This document shows, piece by piece, positions 23,601 through 34,700 of a stretch of 64,000 bases of DNA (position 1 is the stretch's first letter; each line of letters starts with the position of its first letter). The notes beneath the pieces are model-generated. The model did not search any database. It was not told where the DNA came from and saw only the letters and a list, made by a program, of their open reading frames with translations. Where the stretch lies: contig KV918903.1 in the NCBI GenBank assembly GCA_002049455.2, positions 1 to 64,000 on the forward strand. Direction: 5' to 3'. Both the position numbers and the translations under genes were made by a program. This DNA comes from Porphyra umbilicalis (Eukaryota; Rhodophyta; Bangiophyceae; Bangiales; Bangiaceae).

Positions 23601-23995
23601 ACACCGTGAGCGGGGAGGCGTCAGTGCCAGATGAGGAGACCGGGGAGTCCTCCGCACCCATCCACTTCAGGGAGGTGCGGGCACTCAGTCGATTCAAGGA
23701 AGAGGATGTGGCCATCGTGTGCAATATGGAGGAGGTGCAGGCGGACAAGGACTGCCCTCTCGGGGAGTGTGACTGCACGCGTTGGAAGTGGAAGGTGCTG
23801 GCGGAGGTGGACGGCGACTGGTCAGTGTCGGCTGTGCCCATCTCCAGCGTGCGCCGCGTCGTCCACGTCGTGCCAGACTTTGCGGAGCTCACTAAGCGCA
23901 AGAGTGTCAAGGCGCCACCGGCGAGGTACAGCGCCTCGGTGCAAGATAGGCGAGCTATGTATGACTATGAGAATGCCTTCTGTCCGTGGGACTAA
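20435..23995 (+). pseudogene. Plavaka-like transposase, element 2 (four exons, internally deleted)
   Basis: Proposed exons are 20435-21623, 21764-21960, 22131-22300 and 22480-23995; all junctions keep phase. The start at 20435 opens a C2H2-like finger, CSFRGKF...AGLVWHRQTIH, in which the second Cys is Arg. A long Pro run follows, then the same core as element 1: SDAS, DALH...LDLGVTRML, CRVCNRRF and SNEAGHKTDK, with a C-terminal domain ending at TAA 23993. Relative to element 1 it lacks about 120 residues, the AHNLYP...PCSLC part, because intron 1 now runs straight into DRDALAEAK. A third intron (21961-22130) is absent from element 1 and ends in GG rather than AG. An upstream AG at about 22051 would preserve frame but add 26 residues. 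The protein is probably inactive. Similarity to element 1 is extensive, perhaps 60% by eye. Confidence 0.75.
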
Positions 23996-24506
23996 GTCAA
24001 AGAAAGACTCGTGTTTTTCGACCCTTTCGCGTTCCCTCTTGCGCCGTCTCTGTCTCCTCGCCCCGCATTTCTTCAGAGGGCTACCTTGGGGGGCGTCGCC
24101 GTGGCGAGCTGGTCGCACCGTCACTAGTGTTTTCCTCTGAAGAGCACCCAGAGTCGTCAGCCAGGTCACTACTGCGACTCCCTGGGACGGCCACGTAGGG
24201 TGCCGCGAAGTAACGTGAACCACAAACCAGCCAAGATCTGGCGATGCTCCGCGAGTCCGAGGGAGGAAGAGAGCAAGGAAGCTCGTGATCCCGGATCACG
24301 AGCTGTTCCGCATCGCTTCCAGCTCCTCACAGCGGAGAAAAGGGGGAGCTCTCGGGTTTTCTCCGAACCACGACCTCCTGAGAATACAGTAAAGTCGAAT
24401 TTTGATTCACATCGAGGGACCAGGACGCCATCGTATTGAGATCGGCGATGAGATCCGCGATGGCCAAATACGATGGGACAATCGCCATCGAAACGCCACG
24501 AGGCCG

Positions 24507-24527
24507 TTTGTCCCCAAAAGAGACGAT
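24507..24527 (-). repeat. right terminal inverted repeat of transposon 2
   Basis: Inverted partner of 15193-15213. The GTCCCCAAAAGAGACGAT portion is shared with the right end of transposon 1. Confidence 0.65.
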
Positions 24528-25099
24528 TGGGGCGTAAAGGAATCGGGACCATCACCTTTCACGAACACGGGCCGTGAGTGCTGCGTGTGAATGCTGCGCT
24601 GACCAATCATAGAGCGAGGTTGACTCTTGCTAACTGCTCATGGGGCCACCAGACAGGACGGCGCGTCCGGGCGTCAGCGTCCGGAAACAGGGGTGTCGGC
24701 CAGACATCAGCTGCCCACACAAGCACACAGACACAGAGCGTCCTGATAGCAGGACGGGCCCGGGCCCCAGATAAGAGCACGCGTCGGCAGGTGGCCATGC
24801 ACACCCGACAGCGCAGGCCGGTCGATGGTGGCAGGGCCGTGCATCTCCCATCCGACCGCGGCCGCGACCCCGTCGATGTCGCCGCCCCGACCACCGCCGT
24901 CGTCGCCACCCTCCACCGCCCTCCCGCCCTACGCACGCCGCTTGCGCACCCCGGTGTACCCTCGCTTCTGCTCTTCCATTTCCTCCGTCTTGTTTGGCGT
25001 GCCCCACGCGCGAATCGCGCGCTGCTGTGATCGGAAACGCGCATGGCGCGGCGTGGGGGGGCGTGGGAGTTCGGGCGGGCTCTTATGGCTGGCGCACAC
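24528..25099. other. no gene seen
   Basis: A spacer between transposon 2 and the GC-rich tandem repeat. Open frames exist on both strands, but none is recognisable. Confidence 0.4.
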
Positions 25100-25700
25100 G
25101 GCGGCGGCGGCACCGGCGGCGGCGCAGGCGGCGGCGCCGGCTATTAAGCGCCGCTGGGTGCCGCGGTTGAGCAGCGGGTTGCTACCCCCGCACCGCAGCG
25201 GCGGATCCGCGGCGGGGACGGACGGTGCGGCGGGCGGGTGGGGCGGGGGGGATTTGGGCGCGCTTGTTTTCGGCCGGCGCGGGCGCCGGCGGCGGCGGCG
25301 ACGCCGGCTGTCGGTCGCCGCTGGGTGCCTTGGTGGAGCAGCGGGGCGCTCCCCCCGCACCACAGCGGCGGATCCGCGGCGGAGACGGGCGGTGCCGCAT
25401 GCGGGTGAGGCGGGGGGGATTTGGGCGCGCATTGTTTTGGTCGGCGCGGGCGGCGGCGGCGGATTTGGGCGCCCTATTTTTCGGCCCGCGTGAGCGGCGG
25501 CGGCGGCGGCGGGGGCAGCTGTCGGGTGCCTCTCGGTGCCGTGGCGGAGCAGCGGGGCGCTACCCCCGTACCGTAGCGGCCGATCCGCGGCGGCGACGGG
25601 CGGTCCGGCTGGTGGGTGGGGCAAGGGGGATTTGGGCGCTTTTTTTTTTTGGTCGGCGCGGGCGGAGGCGGCGGATTTGGGCGCCTTTTTTTTTGTCCGC
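25100..25700 (+). repeat. GC-rich tandem repeat, three units of ~167-211 bp
   Basis: The block GAGCAGCGGG with flanking GGGTGCC and CGGATCCGCGGCGG occurs at 25169, 25336 and 25547. Units share GGGGGATTTGGGCGC and GTCGGCGCGGGCGG segments. Some units end in T runs of 8-11. The repeat lies immediately upstream of the KDZ-like transposase locus and could be its promoter-proximal or terminal region. Long open frames through it are compositional. Confidence 0.75.
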
Positions 25701-26016
25701 CCGGGCGGCGGTGGCGGCGGCGCCGCCGCCCCCGCCGCTGTGCGGCTTCTGTGCGTCGATGGCGGTCGACAAGGACGTCGAGGCACCCTCGGCGGAGTGC
25801 GTGACCTTTCCGTTCGTTGGTTCTCGAGCGACCGCACATGCGATCGCTGCCCGTGTTGTGGAGGTGCCCCCTTGTGCATCGCCGGGCCCTGTGGTTCACG
25901 GTTCTCAAGGTATCCTCCGACGTGGACCAGTTGCTCGTGGCTGAAGCTTTCAGGATGATACTATACGTCAAGGTGGGCGCGCTGTGCCGCCGGGTGGCGT
26001 TGCGCGTCGACGACGT
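25701..26016 (+). other. possible 5' part of the KDZ-like gene
   Basis: One + frame near 25805-25900 encodes a Cys cluster of the form CDRCPCCGG...C...C, and a CAAG/GTATCC junction at about 25910 could be a splice donor. Coding status is unproven. Another frame here starts with ATG at 25759. I mark this as a possible upstream exon only. Confidence 0.25.
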
Positions 26017-29000
26017 ATGGCCAGGCGACGCTCTGCTGCTCCCGCCCAACCACCTTATGGACCTGCCAGTGAAGCGGCCAGCGACGGCGAGTTTGATTTT
26101 GCGGCCGACGGAGGTACGCCCCGGCCGCCGCGTGTTTCTCGTGATCGCAATCGTCGCGATCCCGTGCTGGTGGAGGACTACGTTCAGGAGGCTCTGGCGG
26201 CATGCATTCGCAGCACCTATGGGCTCTCGTCGTCAAGACCTATGGCAAGGAAGGCCTCGGTGGCGACGGCTCGCGTCATCGGCGACAAGGGCTCTCGCTC
26301 GCGAGCCATTGTCCTGCGACAAAGGCCGGGCAAGCGGGACGCGAGCATCTTGTGGGTGTCGAGACGGGACGGCATTTTGTGCTCGTGCTTCTACGGCCAT
26401 GAGAACGCGCTCTTCCCCTCCGCGTCGTCGCGGAGCACGACATGCAGGCACACGATGGCGTTGCTCCAGGCGCTCTCGTCCTCGGGCGTCAGCGCCGGCA
26501 CCTTTTGCTCGCGCATGCGGCTGCGGGCCGACGCGGCGGATGTCACGGTGTGCGAGGATGACGGGTCGACGGTCCTGTGGTCGATTCCTTACCACTCCGT
26601 CTTCTCGCTCGTGACGTTCAGCGGCGCCAATGTTGCCACGTGCGTCGCGCCCTGCTGCCGTCGTTTCCGCCGCCGATGCGGTCATGTACGTGTCGCGCGG
26701 GAACGCCGAGGACCAGACGGTTTTAACGACGTAAACTTCGGGACGGCACCCGCGGCCGTCAAGGCCCCATTACACGCGAGGCGACGCCCCCCCCGCGCGT
26801 ACGATAAGGTCATCCATAACGAGGAGGAATACGAGGGGTTAGAGAAGTTGGCCTCGGACACGATGCGCTTCCACAAGACTCGGCGCCCGTCGACTTGGCG
26901 GCACGGCCGTCTCGCAACCTCTTGCCGAGCACTGTAAAGCTGGAGCAAGGGGCGGTTTGGAACCGCACGGCCGACTTGAGACAAGCGCTCAAGCCGCAAG
27001 CTGCAGGCACCGCGCCGGATGATCGGCCGGAACATGCCAGGAAGGTGCAGCTGATTCTCTCTTCCATGATCGGCGCCGGCGCCATCCGAGATACGAGGGA
27101 CGCGCTCGTCGAGCACTGTTGTGGGAGCTGCGGCCAGAAGCGGGAAGAGCGGCACAAGGTGGTGGCGGAGCCTGGTTTGCTCACGACCCACCACCCCACG
27201 GCCCCGGCGCTGAAGGTATGTCGCTCTGCCTGGCTTTCTTGGCTACTCGTTTTCTCGTCTGTTTTGGATCAAGCCACTTGATTACGTGAATCTTCCTCCT
27301 CAATATACAACCACTGACCATTGAGCGCCACCCGGTCATCATCTTGTGCTTATGTTGTTTCTCTTTGAGCAGGTGCTGGTTGGTCGGTGGGTGTGCAACA
27401 CGGGCAGCTGCAGGCGTGTTGTTGAGTATGACGGTGTTGCCGACGGCCTCTTCTCGATGCAGAGGCGAAACAAAAACGGTCGGAGGCTCCTGCTTACGAG
27501 AGGACTCATCGACAAGCTCCTGTCATTCATCATCTCGGGGCGCACGACAAATACGGCGGCGACACGGCACTTGTCGACGGACGTGTTGTCGTTTTCCCTT
27601 CGGCACCAAGACGTTGTTAAGCTCGGCACCGCGGCCATCAAGACGCTTCACATCTCGGCTGAGACGGCTCGCTGCCCGCTCTGCGGACCGAGCCCAGAGT
27701 TAATCGTCATAGGCGCACAGTCGCTCGGCTGCTCGAATCCGGATGACACCGTGCCTTTCCGTCCCGGGGAGGACTGTCCCGTGCTCAACATCCCGGCTCA
27801 CAAACTGTGCGTGTTGGAGCGTGCTCCTCTGCGCTCGGCTGTGACCAACGTTCTGAGGACATCAGCTCCGTTGACCACCGCCCAAGCCTCCCTGTTCCGA
27901 TCGTGGCACGAACAGATTGGTGCTCCGGGTCGCCTCTCGCCAGAAGCTGCGGAGGCGGAGCTCTTCTTCCGGTTCTTCCCGCTCGGCCATGAGCAGCCGG
28001 AAGACACTGACGAAGGCGACGGTGCAGGCGCCAAGATGGACGCCGGCACTGTTGCTACGTCCGCCGCGTCTGAGCTGCCGGCTAAACGCAGACGGGGCAG
28101 TGCGTCAAGAAACTTATAGGACGCTCTGCGCCTGAATACGGACGGCGCGGTGGTCCTCGGTGGCAAGCGCCCGGTGGCCAAAAAGCCCGCCGACTCGTGG
28201 CGCAGCCGGAAGGGGCTCTGCGCTCCCGCGTTAGACATCTACTCGCGCGAGGACGACGGGCTGTGGATCTGCGTTCGGCCGTTCTTGCACGCAATGCTCA
28301 CCGAGACTGTTAAGGGCATGTTCCAGGCCTTCGACGTGCGCGCCGTTCGATTGCTCTCCAACACCCTCCGCGTAATGAGGCGTGGCAGTTGGAGGTCGCT
28401 CACCAAGGCCGTTGACGGAATCGGCATTGTTCCGGGGTTCCTCGGCTGGTTTGTGGACAAGCTCGACGAGGACGAGCGCATGCGGCAGGCCACTTGGGGG
28501 CTGCTTCTCGCTGCCGTCAACGTTGAGAAGTACGTAGACGATACGTTCGCGGCCGTGGCCAACAACAACGCGACGCTGGAGGCGGGGTGGACGAATGCCG
28601 CGTACTGCCAGAGGTGGAAGAGCATGCGCACGCCGGCGGACTGCAAGTGGTGGCGCGCCGAGCAAGTGCACCTAGAGGACTTGTAAGAGGACGATTTTCT
28701 CGTGATCTTTGAAGTTTTGCGGGTCTGCCGCGCGTGCGACCTGGTATCACCGACTCGGAGGCGGCGAAGCGCCGCGTGCAGTACCAGGGGAAGGACCGGC
28801 ATGTGGCGGACCTGAAGGGAGAGGGCGACGCGTGCTACAAGGCCTTTTCGATCAAGGCTGGGCTGACCCAAGGTGTCTTCAATGTGGTTTGCCCTGATGT
28901 CATCACATTGGGCTTTCGGTGTTTGCTTTGTGCCGAGAGTGTGGGGGACGCATTGTCGATTGTGCTCGAGCGCTTCTCCAAGCTCCCAAAGGCCATCATT

Positions 29001-29876
29001 TATGACGTTGTCTGTAAGCTGGACAAGAACGCCATGCGGCGCGTGCGGAAGTTGATGCGCGCGCAAGGTGTGAGGTGCATCCTCGACCGGCCACATTCCA
29101 TCACACACTCGTGCTCGCTGAATTACATGCCGGATGAGTGTTTGGGGACCACTGCCGGCGTCGCCACCCAAGCAGCTGAGGTTTCCCACTCCATTGCAGT
29201 CGTCAACCGGACGAGCCCTGCGTACATGTCACCGTCCACTTACATGTACCACCGCACGGTGCAGATGGCATTCATAAAACTACGGAAGCTGTACCGTCTA
29301 CACGCCGGCAGCGGGGCGGGGGAGAACGACCATTTGACTCTTGCCCCCTTTTTCCACGCCAAGATCATGCACAAGTGCGAGCGTGTGACGGTGTGCACGT
29401 GTGCGTCGGCGGCGTGCACGGATGGCGGCCAAGATGCCGGCCTTGATGAAGCAGCTGACGCGGCCGCGCCTGCAATGAACACAGATGCAGTGGCTCGCCA
29501 AGCATCAGGAGCCGTAGAAGCTGTAATTTATCAAGGTCTTGGTGACGGTACGGCAAACGTGGAGCTGGCAGAGGCCGATCGACAAGTCGAACAAGAGCCG
29601 TGGGGTTTCGAGATTGCCGAAGCGAGTGGCGCTGTACAAGTGGACAATGGCGCCGGTCGGCACGAGGGCGGTGGCGACAAGGATGTCGTCGGGCTGGCTG
29701 TGGACAAGGCAGATCGCCTCACTATGCTCCGCCACATGGAGCTGCTGGCTCAGTTTCATGGGTGGGCGGCGGCCAGGTCGTCGCGCAACGACCTAGTTCT
29801 GGACACCAGCCCGATACCCAGGGCGCAGCGAAAGCTCGTGGACGAACTCACCGACCGGCCGCTGTCCAAGGTGTAG
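26017..29876 (+). pseudogene. KDZ/Zisupton-like DNA transposase, decayed, one intron
   Basis: The locus starts near ATG 26017. The first part (to about 26.9 kb) carries a SWIM-type zinc finger, CSC...TCRH (about 26370-26450), and a second Cys/His cluster. A frame change occurs near 26.88 kb. A GT-AG intron at 27216-27372 (157 nt, phase 0) is flanked by Cys-rich sequence (HCCGSCG before it; RWVCNTGSCRR and later RCPLCG after it). These Cys clusters are typical of N-terminal regions of KDZ transposases. The core at 28.8-29.2 kb reads GVFNVVCPDVITLGFRCL, then AIIYDVVCKLDK, then RCILDRPHSITHSCSLNY, matching the KDZ Asp-containing signature. Breaks seen are the early frame change, TAG at 28117, TAA at 28684 and a second frame change near 28.7 kb. 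The final stop is TAG at 29874. The KDZ assignment rests on motif recall; distinguishing Zisupton from its sister groups needs a profile search. Confidence 0.65.
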
Positions 29877-30511
29877 TACTACGGGGCCCCCTATGCGCCA
29901 GGGGGCCACCGCGGAAACGTCGGCGACGGCGGGGGACGTCGGTCCCCGACGCGTGGTGGCGACGCCAGCGGCGGTGGTGGCCGACGGGTTGGCGACGCGG
30001 GATGGCGGGGCGAGGGGGCGGCCCCGCTGCCCGGCTCGGGCCGTTTTGAGGAAGCGCACCCGATCCGCCGCGCCCGGCACGCGGGCCCCGCGGGAGGCCG
30101 GGTTGGCGCGCCCGAGCGGGCGCTGGCGCGCCCGAGAGGGCGCGGCAGGCGACGGCCGACCGGGCGCCACGCGGCGAGTGCAGCGCGTTGCGCGCGGGAC
30201 GGTTTCTCCCCCTCGTCTGTAATGATCGCCTCGGGGGACTTGACATGCATGGAGCGATTTATCTGCATTGGTTGGTGACGGCCCGAGTCAATTCCCAATT
30301 GGGGAAATTGGGCCCGGGCGACGGTTTCCGCGCTTTAAGGACGAAGGGCGACGACGGTGGGAGGCACCGTCGTCGCCGGCAAGTAAACCGTGTCTCGATG
30401 TCTTGGCGTTTGGATCGGCCCGACTTCCCGGACCTCGAGTCCCATAGCGGGTGTCGCGCGAGCGGCTGAGACGGCCGTTACTTCCCTCCTTCTGAGGTAA
30501 CCCCCTAGATT
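29877..30511 (+). other. spacer, possible upstream extension of the protease gene
   Basis: The first 300 bp are very GC-rich and featureless. From about 30188 a + frame of 93 codons is in phase with the protease frame. It is separated from it only by TGA at 30467 and TAG at 30506, with plausible coding between them. The protease may therefore once have had a longer N-terminus. Confidence 0.35.
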
Positions 30512-31540
30512 GTGGTACTACACAAGGCGGTCCGCCCGGTGAACAAGGTGCGCATTCTTCTCCTAGGCTCGGACTGTAAGCGCCTGCGCGGCGAGGCGTG
30601 GCTGACCGACGAGGTCATGAACTTCTTTGCGTCGCTGATCAATCACCGGTCTAGAGCGGCCGCGCTGGGGGAGAAGGGCTTTTCGCCGATGAGGCACTCA
30701 GGTCCGCTCCGGACGTTCATGCTCACCACCTTCTTTTTCTCCCGGCAGTCGGCACGCATCGGACACGTCGACTACGACGGCGTTCGTCGATGGGGCGTGA
30801 AGGTGGGCTTGAACCTGCTGGCCGTGGACGTGATTATCGTTCCCATCGTCGTCCAGCGGACGCACTGGGTGCTCGTCTCGATTGACGTTGTCCGTCGGCA
30901 GTTCCACTACTATGACTCGCTATCGGCGGAGGACGTCTGTGGCGTGATTCCTATTTTCAAGGAGTGGCTGCACGACGAAGTGCAAGCGCGGCTTGGAAAC
31001 GACGCGGCTGCCGATTGGAATGTCCTTGTGTGTCACGCTTTTCTCGCCGGCAACCTTCCTCGGCAACAGGACAGTGGCAGCTGTGGCGTCTTTGTGTTGG
31101 CAGCCGCCGATTGCTTCTCTCTTGGGGCACCGCTCGCTTTCTCTCAGCGAGACATCGCGGTCCTGCGCTTCCGCATTGCCCTCTTCATTTTATTTGACGA
31201 CTTGGACTACCCCGAGCACCTCCCTGATCCAGCTTCAATAACCGGGTGGACTACGCCGGCTACGTCCGACGCCGAGACGGTGGACATGGACGAGGAGGAC
31301 GCAAATGCCGACGAGAGGGACGAGGGGGACGCGGAGGACGCAGGGAATGACGAGGTGGGAGAGGAGGAGGACGAAGAGAGCGGGGAGGGCGACGACCAGA
31401 GCGGGCTCGAGTACGGGGAGGAGGGCGTGGAGAACGGCGACACGTGCCATGCGATGCAGGAGCCGGATACAGGATTTGATGAGCAGTTTCGCACGGTGGG
31501 AGGAGCGGTCGGCACGCGCGGGAACGGTGTGGATGTCTGA
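30512..31540 (+). CDS. Ulp1-like SUMO/ubiquitin-like cysteine protease (family C48)
   Basis: The open frame gives about 342 residues and starts after an in-frame TAG; its first codon is GTG and the first in-frame ATG is at about 30617. C48 features are clear: the entry motif EAWLTDEVMNFFASLI (residues 28-43), catalytic His118 in QRTHWVLVSID, Asp135 in YYDSL, the oxyanion Gln (185 or 186) and Cys191 in PRQQDSGSCGVF. The C-terminal tail (about 250-320) is highly acidic. Such enzymes cut SUMO-type modifiers from targets. It follows the KDZ-like transposase on the same strand. I recall Ulp1 domains being reported in Zisupton/KDZ elements, so it is probably element-borne rather than a host desumoylase; that is inference. 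All catalytic residues are kept, in contrast to its neighbours. The true start is uncertain. Confidence 0.75.
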   Translation: MVLHKAVRPVNKVRILLLGSDCKRLRGEAWLTDEVMNFFASLINHRSRAAALGEKGFSPMRHSGPLRTFMLTTFFFSRQSARIGHVDYDGVRRWGVKVGLNLLAVDVIIVPIVVQRTHWVLVSIDVVRRQFHYYDSLSAEDVCGVIPIFKEWLHDEVQARLGNDAAADWNVLVCHAFLAGNLPRQQDSGSCGVFVLAAADCFSLGAPLAFSQRDIAVLRFRIALFILFDDLDYPEHLPDPASITGWTTPATSDAETVDMDEEDANADERDEGDAEDAGNDEVGEEEDEESGEGDDQSGLEYGEEGVENGDTCHAMQEPDTGFDEQFRTVGGAVGTRGNGVDV

Positions 31541-31726
31541 ATGGATGAGGAGGAGTCTTTCGAGGGGAACGTACTGGGCGGTGGCGCTCCGCATGACGAT
31601 ACCTTTTGATCTTACTTGTTATTATCGAGTCACCAGGCACACTCTCCATGTCGCAAAGCACGAAGGAGAGCAGCATCCCGTGAGCAAACAGTCCAGGTAC
31701 CCATGCAACAGCGCTTTAGGCAGCAG

Positions 31727-34700
31727 TGATGGAACGAACATACTCCTGCACACCATGTGGCCCTCTCAAAATATCTGGCGCGACCAGTAAGTAGCACCCT
31801 ACGAATTCTCACTAGTGGTGCACGCGTGAAACCGAGATCGCCTGCACGCGCGCTCTCTTGCCCCCGCGGTGGGCACCATGGGTCGGTTGCTTGACCTCCG
31901 TTTTCCGTTGGTGTGTGCCTGCACGGCATCACCGAGGCGGTTACGCTACGGCCTATCGCCCCCTGGGGACGTTGCTGGGCCTATAGGTCACTCGCCTGGT
32001 GTCTCGCAGGTATGTCGCTTGTCCCTTCCCTGCGGCTCACGAGGTGGGCGGCGCGCGGTGGCATAGGCAACGAGTGGTGGCTGCCTGTCACTGCGTCCCG
32101 GTATTGGCCCCCCGCAGCGACGCGCCGGGCGGCCCCCCTTCGACGCGCGTGGTGACTAGGAGCCACCTTTCAGTCGTCGCCGTAGCTACCCACCGCTCCG
32201 TCGCGCCCGCCGAAGTACGGGCGGGGGCGTCGCCGCCCCTACGGACGGAGGCATGGTCACCGTGTCCCACACCGACGGGGGGGGCGTGACGAACCCGTCG
32301 GCGTTGCACACGCGGAGGCGGTAGCGAACGGAAGAGCCGTAGACAATGCACCCGAGGCGCTGTGCTCTCTGTGTATCAGACACCGCTGGTAGACGATGCA
32401 TCAGTGCCTCCCCCCTAGGTTCACATCTTTACGCTGTGGCGGTGTGTTGCGGCGAAGCGGCCACGCCGCCGCTTCCGCCACAGTTCAGGGCCGGTAGGTT
32501 CCTTTTTCGGCGCGCTGCTTTTTTGCCACCGAGCGCGGGTTCCGTACTGTCGGTGGCGCCTTGGAAAAGTAGCTGTGTGCTGCGAATCCGTGCGAGGGCG
32601 GCACTCCCATGTTCCTTCACACACGACGGCGGCCTCACCGCTGGTAATGGCAGGCTATCCGACTGAGCGGCACTTAGTCATGTTGCTTGTCGAATTGCAC
32701 CAAAAGCGCTCAGTGGTTGCCAGAATACGATGACCTTTCAGTTGGCGTGTCGTGTTCCTGCTTTGTGGCAACGCCTCGGGCGCTTGTACTGAATGCACTG
32801 TAGGCAGATCCAGAGAGTGAGGTCACTGCATCCACCAAACATCAGGCCAGTCGCTTTCTTTACAACGAGTTTTTGACCTGCTTGATAGTGCGAAGTAGCG
32901 ATTGTTATGCACCACCATTGCACACAACGCCTGTGCATACCCATGCCAACCGTTCTGCAGACCTACGAGGAGTCCTTGCGTGCTTCGTTCCGCAGATGTG
33001 TGTGTAGCGCAGCAGGTGTCCACATGATTCCGTTGGGATAGTGCGACCGCGTGCGGAAGATACGTCGTTACTGGTCCAGCACACCCACATTGAGACAGGA
33101 AGCATTCATCACAAGTGGTTGTGGACACTGTGAGAGAGCAGAATCACAAGGCGACGAGCGACTGTGCTCCATTGCACATGTCCTTCTTTCGTTCACCCAA
33201 TACCCCGAGAGTGTCCGTCAGAGTAGGAGTCCTGCAGTATTCGCCGAAAGACAAACGTGAGCAGTCCGACCAGGAAGGGCCTATACTTCTCCTGTGTTCT
33301 TTCGAGCAGCATGGTACTCGCTAAGAATACGCGATGTGGATGCGGCGATACCCCCGCTTCTGTGGGACGCGCCAGTGGGATGCATACGTCTGCACCACTC
33401 AAGCCTCGGTCTGTCGGACCTCACATCGTCCACGTCGTAGCTAACCCTAGCTGCACCTCTAACCCTAGCTGGAACCCTAGTCGCGCGATCCGCAGCATCG
33501 ATCGGGTGGTCCCTATGCTTCCACCGCCGACATCTTGCCTGGGCCAATCAGAAGGCCAGATGATGGAACGAACATACTCCTGCACACCATGTGGCCCTCT
33601 CAAAATATCTGGCGCGACCAGTAAGTAGCACCCTACGAATTCTCACTAGTGGTGCACGCGTGAAACCGAGATCGCCTGCACGCGCGCTCTCTTGCCCCCG
33701 CGGTGGGCACCATGGGTCGGTTGCTTGACCTCCGTTTTCCGTTGGTGTGTGCCTGCACGGCATCACCGAGGCGGTTACGCTACGGCCTATCGCCCCCTGG
33801 GGACGTTGCTGGGCCTATAGGTCACTCGCCTGGTGTCTCGCAGGTATGTCGCTTGTCCCTTCCCTGCGGCTCACGAGGTGGGCGGCGCGCGGTGGCATAG
33901 GCAACGAGTGGTGGCTGCCTGTCACTGCGTCCCGGTATTGGCCCCCCGCAGCGACGCGCCGGGCGGCCCCCCTTCGACGCGCGTGGTGACTAGGAGCCAC
34001 CTTTCAGTCGTCGCCGTAGCTACCCACCGCTCCGTCGCGCCCGCCGAAGTACGGGCGGGGGCGTCGCCGCCCCTACGGACGGAGGCATGGTCACCGTGTC
34101 CCACACCGACGGGGGGGGCGTGACGAACCCGTCGGCGTTGCACACGCGGAGGCGGTAGCGAACGGAAGAGCCGTAGACAATGCACCCGAGGCGCTGTGCT
34201 CTCTGTGTATCAGACACCGCTGGTAGACGATGCATCAGTGCCTCCCCCCTAGGTTCACATCTTTACGCTGTGGCGGTGTGTTGCGGCGAAGCGGCCACGC
34301 CGCCGCTTCCGCCACAGTTCAGGGCCGGTAGGTTCCTTTTTCGGCGCGCTGCTTTTTTGCCACCGAGCGCGGGTTCCGTACTGTCGGTGGCGCCTTGGAA
34401 AAGTAGCTGTGTGCTGCGAATCCGTGCGAGGGCGGCACTCCCATGTTCCTTCACACACGACGGCGGCCTCACCGCTGGTAATGGCAGGCTATCCGACTGA
34501 GCGGCACTTAGTCATGTTGCTTGTCGAATTGCACCAAAAGCGCTCAGTGGTTGCCAGAATACGATGACCTTTCAGTTGGCGTGTCGTGTTCCTGCTTTGT
34601 GGCAACGCCTCGGGCGCTTGTACTGAATGCACTGTAGGCAGATCCAGAGAGTGAGGTCACTGCATCCACCAAACATCAGGCCAGTCGCTTTCTTTACAAC

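Larger units (their letters stand above)
15193..24527. mobile_element. Plavaka-like DNA transposon 2, complete with both ends
   Basis: The left end reads ATCGTCCCTTTCGGGG (from 15193). The right end, read on the - strand from 24527, is ATCGTCTCTTTTGGGG. The 21-bp ends match at 18 positions. Both ends are followed inwards by clustered ATACGAT and CCATCG motifs. Inside are two divergent genes: an 833-codon accessory gene on the - strand and a four-exon transposase on the + strand, separated by about 2 kb. At 9.3 kb it is large for this family. The flanks show no convincing target duplication, so the exact outer base may be off by a few nucleotides. Confidence 0.7.

Noticed and set aside
28500-28560. 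A YVDD motif suggesting a reverse transcriptase
   Set aside because: The surrounding sequence lacks other reverse transcriptase motifs and belongs to the KDZ-like locus; the match is chance.
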